DNA from: Lepidodermella squamata
Taxonomy: Eukaryota; Gastrotricha
Direction: 5' to 3'
Length of the DNA: 64,000 nucleotides
Assembly (NCBI GenBank): GCA_047495785.1
Contig: JBLDXI010000064.1
Coordinates: 806,001 to 870,000 of the forward strand
Shown: positions 54,995-64,000 of the stretch, one piece after another
How the letters are laid out: each line of letters opens with the position of its first letter
How positions within the stretch are numbered: position 1 is the first letter of the stretch
Notes under the pieces: generated by a model
The model's database searches: none
Told to the model about the DNA's origin: nothing
Seen by the model: only the letters and a program-made list of their open reading frames with translations
Made by a program: the position numbers and the translations under genes

Positions 54995-56767
54995 CACAGG
55001 TCTTCGCTGCCTCGAGACGCAAGAACCAGGCTGCGACCAGGTTGCGTTCGACAGGCACGATAGGGCAGAATTTCCTCGGAGCTCGAAATTCGAGTTGCAT
55101 GATATGGATCGAGTGGCTCCGACACTCGACGTACCAGGAGATACGCGGCCGTTTAGTATCGAGGGTGGCGGTCCACAAACTGTTCACGATGATTTTAAAA
55201 GAATGGAGAATCAGTTGAAAATGTTTCACCTGCTGCTTCACAGCTCCCAGCTGCAGACCAGCTGCTGTTTGCTTGGCATTGACTTGTTCCCGGACCAACG
55301 ACTCTGAAGCCCGGATTGCACAAAAATGTCACCGTGGACAAGTGAGATGTCGATCCATTGGATGAGCTGGCCAAATAGCCGTTACTCGGTACAGGAGCGG
55401 GGCCGCAGTCTTCATCATACGAATTGAATAACTATCCCAGAAAAAACCCTGCTTTCACTTACTTATAGGGCTACACCTTCCGTTTATCACCGGTCGAAAT
55501 GGAGGAACGAGACAGAGGACGAAAAGGTGTAACCGGGGTTGCATTTCAAGCTCACGGACCCACCTTTCTCTACAGCGGTTCCAGGTCTTAGAACCACGCC
55601 GGTATCTTCCGAAGTTTCCGGGTCCAATCGGGTCACAAATCCCGCGGATACGATTGGTACAGGGCATGACTGCTCTGGAGTACTCACGGTAGTCTGGCTG
55701 CGAACTTCTGTGTTGTCGGAAATCCAATCGAGAACTTTGCAGACTCTGCTGTAGATGCCAGGCGTGTATCCGTTGCAGGACTCATCGCCGTTAGAAATAA
55801 TGCCGAGAAGGTAAGTCTGCCTCGATTTCAAGCACATGAGAGGCCCCCCGGAATCCCCGAAGCAAACATCGCTGTCATCGGCGGCTAGACACATCTTCGA
55901 GTCGGTGATGGTGACCGCATCAGAGCGGCCTCGCGAATATTCCATTGAGCAATTTCGGTACGATCGAACTTGAAGATCCAGCTTCCTCGGGATTTCAGAT
56001 AGTCTGGCTAGAATACAAGAGACAGATAGGAAAAAGGTAGAACGGGGGCTGGAATGATGTCAAATTGACAAAACATACTGTAAGCAAAGTGACCCCAGCC
56101 AGCCGCAACCCCTGAATCGCATCCGTCGATCGAAGTGGCGGTGACAGAATTTGGTCGGCACATGGTCCTCTCATCCGGCAAACAAATCGGTTTGATCTGC
56201 TGCGAGAATCTAGGAACTGGGCTCATCATTCGCAAGAGAGCAAAATCAAAGTCATAGAAGTTCCGACTCCCGTTGTAAAGAGGATGCACTAAAGGAGGCA
56301 GCCGCACCAGCGATTCGTAAGAGGCCGTCTCTGAGCGAATAGTGATATTATGTCGACCTAGCTGCGCTTTGATCCTGATCAACTAAAAATATACCATCGA
56401 AAAGGTGAAATAAAAGTTCCACGTACAAAATCGGTGTTTCTCCGGCATCCCAAACGCAATGTGCAGCTGTAATCAGCCATTGCTTCGAGATTAGGGAAGC
56501 TCCGCAGTAAGACGCTGACGGTTCGCCGCTTTTGTAAATTTCCAGAAAAACCTATCGCAACATCCGGCTTGAGTTAGATCGATTAGATTATAAATCAAAA
56601 CAAACCAGCCAGGGGTAGTCATTCGGTGCTGCGGGATGGCTGCCTGGGCCTCTTGATTTCGCCATAGCACTCGGGTTTACAGTGCCGCATTCGGCGGTAT
56701 CTTCAGCTACGACTACTTCGGATACTAGCGCAAGCAAGGCAATTATACTAGCTATTAGGTGGCGCAT
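54995..56767 (-). pseudogene. Paralogous trypsin-Sushi protease, frameshifted in the first Sushi domain
   Basis: Exon plan matches the gene at 5038: 56767-56606, about 56551-56427, 56374-56079, 56007 to about 55454, about 55405-55229, and a last exon from about 55181 to 54975-54995. The protease domain is intact: signal peptide MRHLIASIIALLALVSEVVV, AAHCVW, DFALL and GDSGGP, with the trypsin-like Asp. Relative to copy 1, about 7 nt are missing near 55520. This replaces the conserved ATCVPP region and ends the frame at about 55487. The second and third Sushi exons downstream remain open. It could still make a secreted protease lacking Sushi domains, so pseudogene status is provisional. Confidence 0.75.
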
Positions 56768-58240
56768 TTTGAGAATTTGAAAAGAAAAGCTACCAAAAAG
56801 GCTTGAATAAAGCTTCTTCGCGTGAGCATTAACGTAAAGCATTCTACAAAGTGTAGTTTTCTTTAACAAATTTACTATTTTTTCTCTTTCTGTATAGATG
56901 AGATACGCGTGGAGAAAGCACATTACTCAAAAACCGTGTTGGTAAAGAAATACGCACAAGATCGGAAACGTCCGGTTAAAAATACCCAATATAAAAGACT
57001 GTAGGAAAGAGTATTTTTCGCGAAACATTATCAGAGCATGATCCCACGCCTTAACTCCATTTGTTCACACTTTGGCTTCGAGCAATTCAGGGGGAGCTCG
57101 GGGCAAGCCTTCTTAGCTCCCGGCTTAGACACTAAATCAAAGCTATCAAAGAGAAAAGCATCCATCAAACCAATCAAGGGTAAAGGGCCTGCAAGCTCAG
57201 AAAGTCCATAGAAGGCATCGAAACTTCCGAAATTCATGTTATTTCGCACTACCCGGGCATATTTCATGCAAATGATAGGAAATAGCGAGCTTAAGGTTCT
57301 CGCACAATCTCGTTTATTTTTTTTTTACGCACACGAGGAAAAACATAGCACACAGCGAATCGCATACACCCACCAGCTCACAAACTGATTTCTTTTTTCC
57401 TCGTATGGAAGTTTTTTTTCTCCGTCAGGTCGTCGAAAAAAGAAATGGCGGCACGTTGAGACGAACCCTTGACGCTCTCCCAAACATCGATAATTATATC
57501 GAGCGAAGCCGTCAAGCGTGACCCATAGAGCGAAGTAGGACCGCGGAACTGATGGGGATAAGGAAAATCGACATAAGGGTCCCTCCCCCCTTTGGTCTTT
57601 GTCTGAGCTCACCTTGCGGACCGATGGAACTGGTGGGGATGATCCCCACCATCCCTAGCGGTACTTCGACCTCTGTGACCTGTAAATTAGGTTTTAAGGC
57701 GAAAAATGCCCTGATGCTTGCCAGAAATTAGGTCAAATATCATGACTCATGCCCGCGTTTGACCCAGAAAACAAGAATGGCTTTAGCAGCCAATTATCGG
57801 CCAGTTTAGAGTAATAAATCAATTTGATGGCAACATGGTGCAGTTGCGATTATTCTGGCTCGTTCAACAGGCGGACGGCGTTCGAGCCCCGTCAAAGTTG
57901 ACCATTTTTCAGTGGCGATTTTGATGAAAGTGGCGAGAAAAACAAACGCGGGATCCACCGCGCACGAGAAGAGCTCGCCTTTTTTGTCACGCAAAGGTAA
58001 CGCTTTGATCATTTGCGCGCGCCTATCGCCGCCCTCGACTCTCAACGCGACAAGTTGTGCGACGCTTATCAGGTGACACTGTCAAAATTACGCGCGCATT
58101 CACCCATTTATTTGTTCATTGTTTTTCGTACAAACTTGTCAACTGTTACACCTGTATCATTCACCTGAATGTAAGGGGATAGATCGTTGTGGGGGGAAAG
58201 GCCTTATCGGCTGGGTAGGCCACTAACACCTGTTGCTACT
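56768..58240. other. Intergenic, no recognised gene
   Basis: Minus-strand frames at 57325-57612 (95 codons) and 57806-58045 (79 codons) have no domain, splice context or paralogue that I can identify. Confidence 0.4.
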
Positions 58241-58243
58241 GTA

Positions 58244-58683
58244 CAGGGTGTTTCATAAAAAAACCGTACGAGATGAGCCTTGTATGAATTAGCATGCATT
58301 AGATAATATAGAAAAAGTATTGCCGTTATCGATTTTTCCTGATTCATTGATCATTGATAACAGAGAAGCTCCAAACAACTTGTCACTAACGAATTTTCGA
58401 ATAAGCCTTAGATGAAAATATAGATCGTAATAAAATATGCGAATTCACCGGAGGAATTTTGATTTCACCGTGTAAAACTCACACTATAACAGAAAATGAG
58501 CCTGAAACACCGCTATTTTGTTGCTGCTACCGCATGGCTTTCTCTCGGAGAAATGCGTAAAATTTGCGGTGACCGTGCGGTTTTGGTGCATTTTTGGAGA
58601 AAAAAACGCGCTCGCGAAAAAAATCGATAACGCGCAGCAACAGTATATTTTTATAGGGGTTCGGTTTTTTATGAAACACCCTG
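58244..58683. mobile_element. 440-bp TA-flanked MITE
   Basis: TIRs CAGGGTGTTTCATAAAA(A)AACCG differ only by one A in the run. TA borders both ends (58242-58243 and 58684-58685). A matching end occurs at 1352-1365. No coding capacity, so a non-autonomous Tc1/mariner-type element by structure. Confidence 0.85.
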
Positions 58684-58721
58684 TATGTTTGTTCGTTTGG
58701 GAACAGTTACTGAGGGGGGTG

Positions 58722-59615
58722 GTTTGACTCGAGTAAGTCCAGCGTTGCGCCAAGACGTACAACTTTGCAAATGACGCAGAGGTCTGCAACAGCCACAGTG
58801 TCGACGATGCGAGGCTGATGAAAGCGTCGAATGCAACCGCACAACACACGCAAGTGTGTAACTGAATTTGTGATCAGTGAATCGCCCTACCCTGGTATCA
58901 AATATGTGAGCAAAAATTGATCAATCAACAATCCAGCCTGAGCTAATAAGTGATTAAGGCTCAAATACGCGATTTCTAATTTTTCATTTTGCTCGTTGAC
59001 GCTATTAAAACCAGGCTCTGTGTTCCCTTCCAAAATTGACTCGGTTTTCAATGTACGTGATTCCATATTCTTGGCTGAGCTAACTAAAATTTCCGCAAAC
59101 TGTCGTTCAAGGAAATTAACATTTAATGAAGAGAACCAGAAATAATTCGGCGCTAGGTGTTCCGCTAATTTTGTTATTCCACACGGTTTGTTACGCTATT
59201 CCGGAAAGTGCAACTGACCCTGATTCGAGTGATAGACCTGGCTTTCTTTTGTACACTGCTTGTAACAAGCATAACCACGGATAGCGTTATTTTCAGTCGA
59301 ATGATGTCTCAATCGTAGAAAACCTTTTAATAAAGACGATTCAAAGACGTGTCCATTCATCTATCATTTGCCCTTATCTGCAAAGAAACTCCTGTTTCTA
59401 ACCCCAAAAATACATTGACGGTTACCCTCTGTTCTCTGTTAACAGTTATCCTGTCTTCGTGTACGCATGGGGATTACAAGCTGTATAATCATTGGATATG
59501 GAATGTTACCACTATCACAAGTCCGTCTTTATCGGCAATGCTTGGCTGAGACAATGAAGTAAAACAGCTCACGTGCCGCTTCTATCTACCTTTTTCGGAA
59601 GGAGTTCACGCAATA
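58722..59615 (+). pseudogene. Internally deleted copy of the GPCR 5 - channel 4 region
   Basis: 58722-58818 matches the last codons of GPCR 5 (37476-37581). 58819-59185 matches the spacer after it. At about 59190 the sequence jumps to the M4 end of channel 4 (39683-39806 equivalent: LFRKVQLTLIRVIDLAFF). 59345-59615 matches the downstream flank. About 1.7 kb containing almost all of the channel gene is missing, with GTTAC at the junction. Confidence 0.88.
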
Positions 59616-59820
59616 ATGACCTCCTATTCGCTGTCACGTGGTTTGGACAGCCAGTACAGCCAATATATAACCGGACTGTGTAAACTTTGAATTAGAGTGA
59701 GACAAAAAAGCGACTCATTTGATAAGACAGCTGCAGGCGATAAGACGAAAAAAGCCCGATAGCTATTCTCATCCTCGCTTTATCAGCCCTATCAGTCGCC
59801 AGTTTTTCACAAAACCAGTA

Positions 59821-64000
<4,180 letters not shown>

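Noticed and set aside
57325-57612. 95-codon minus-strand frame
   Set aside because: No domain, signal peptide or paralogue; likely chance.

Overview
The window is nuclear DNA of an invertebrate animal. Genes carry GT-AG introns, often only 50-140 nt long. Families are metazoan: trypsin/Sushi proteases, seven-transmembrane receptors, Cys-loop receptors and an MRP-type ABC transporter. Intergenic DNA is dense in animal-type mobile elements: RTE-like and other non-LTR retrotransposons, a Penelope-like fragment, tRNA-derived SINEs, TA-flanked MITEs and foldback elements. The mixture suggests a small protostome, but the sequence alone does not fix the phylum.

Layout. 0-5 kb holds a decayed RTE-like retrotransposon and a dispersed repeat. 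5.0-7.5 kb holds an intact minus-strand trypsin-like protease with three Sushi domains. 8.4-39.8 kb is the core: a same-strand tandem array in which two receptor families are interleaved. One family is a divergent two-exon GPCR, with five intact genes (15995, 18704, 20490, 32855, 35757) and at least five relics. The other is a four-exon Cys-loop ligand-gated ion channel, with four intact genes (23776, 26539, 30689, 38227) and one 3' relic. 40-54 kb is mostly mobile DNA: a second non-LTR type, a 1.8 kb TIR element, a Penelope relic, four copies of an unusual 1.3 kb element, and an RTE copy split by one of them. A small ankyrin-repeat gene sits within it at 45-46 kb. 55-56.8 kb holds a second protease paralogue with a frameshift in its first Sushi domain. 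58.2-59.6 kb holds a MITE and an internally deleted copy of the GPCR/channel array end. 59.8-64 kb is the start of an ABCC/MRP transporter cut off by the window edge.

Interpretation. The receptors are all on one strand. Paralogues share exon structure, neighbouring relics are abundant, and the channel pore exon is nearly identical between copies. This fits a lineage-specific birth-and-death receptor cluster with local duplication and gene conversion. A chemosensory role is an attractive inference, not something the sequence proves. The channels keep a canonical 13-residue Cys-loop but have an exceptionally short M3-M4 loop. Several repeat families here are built from a short conserved word with variable spacers; no coding function is visible in them.
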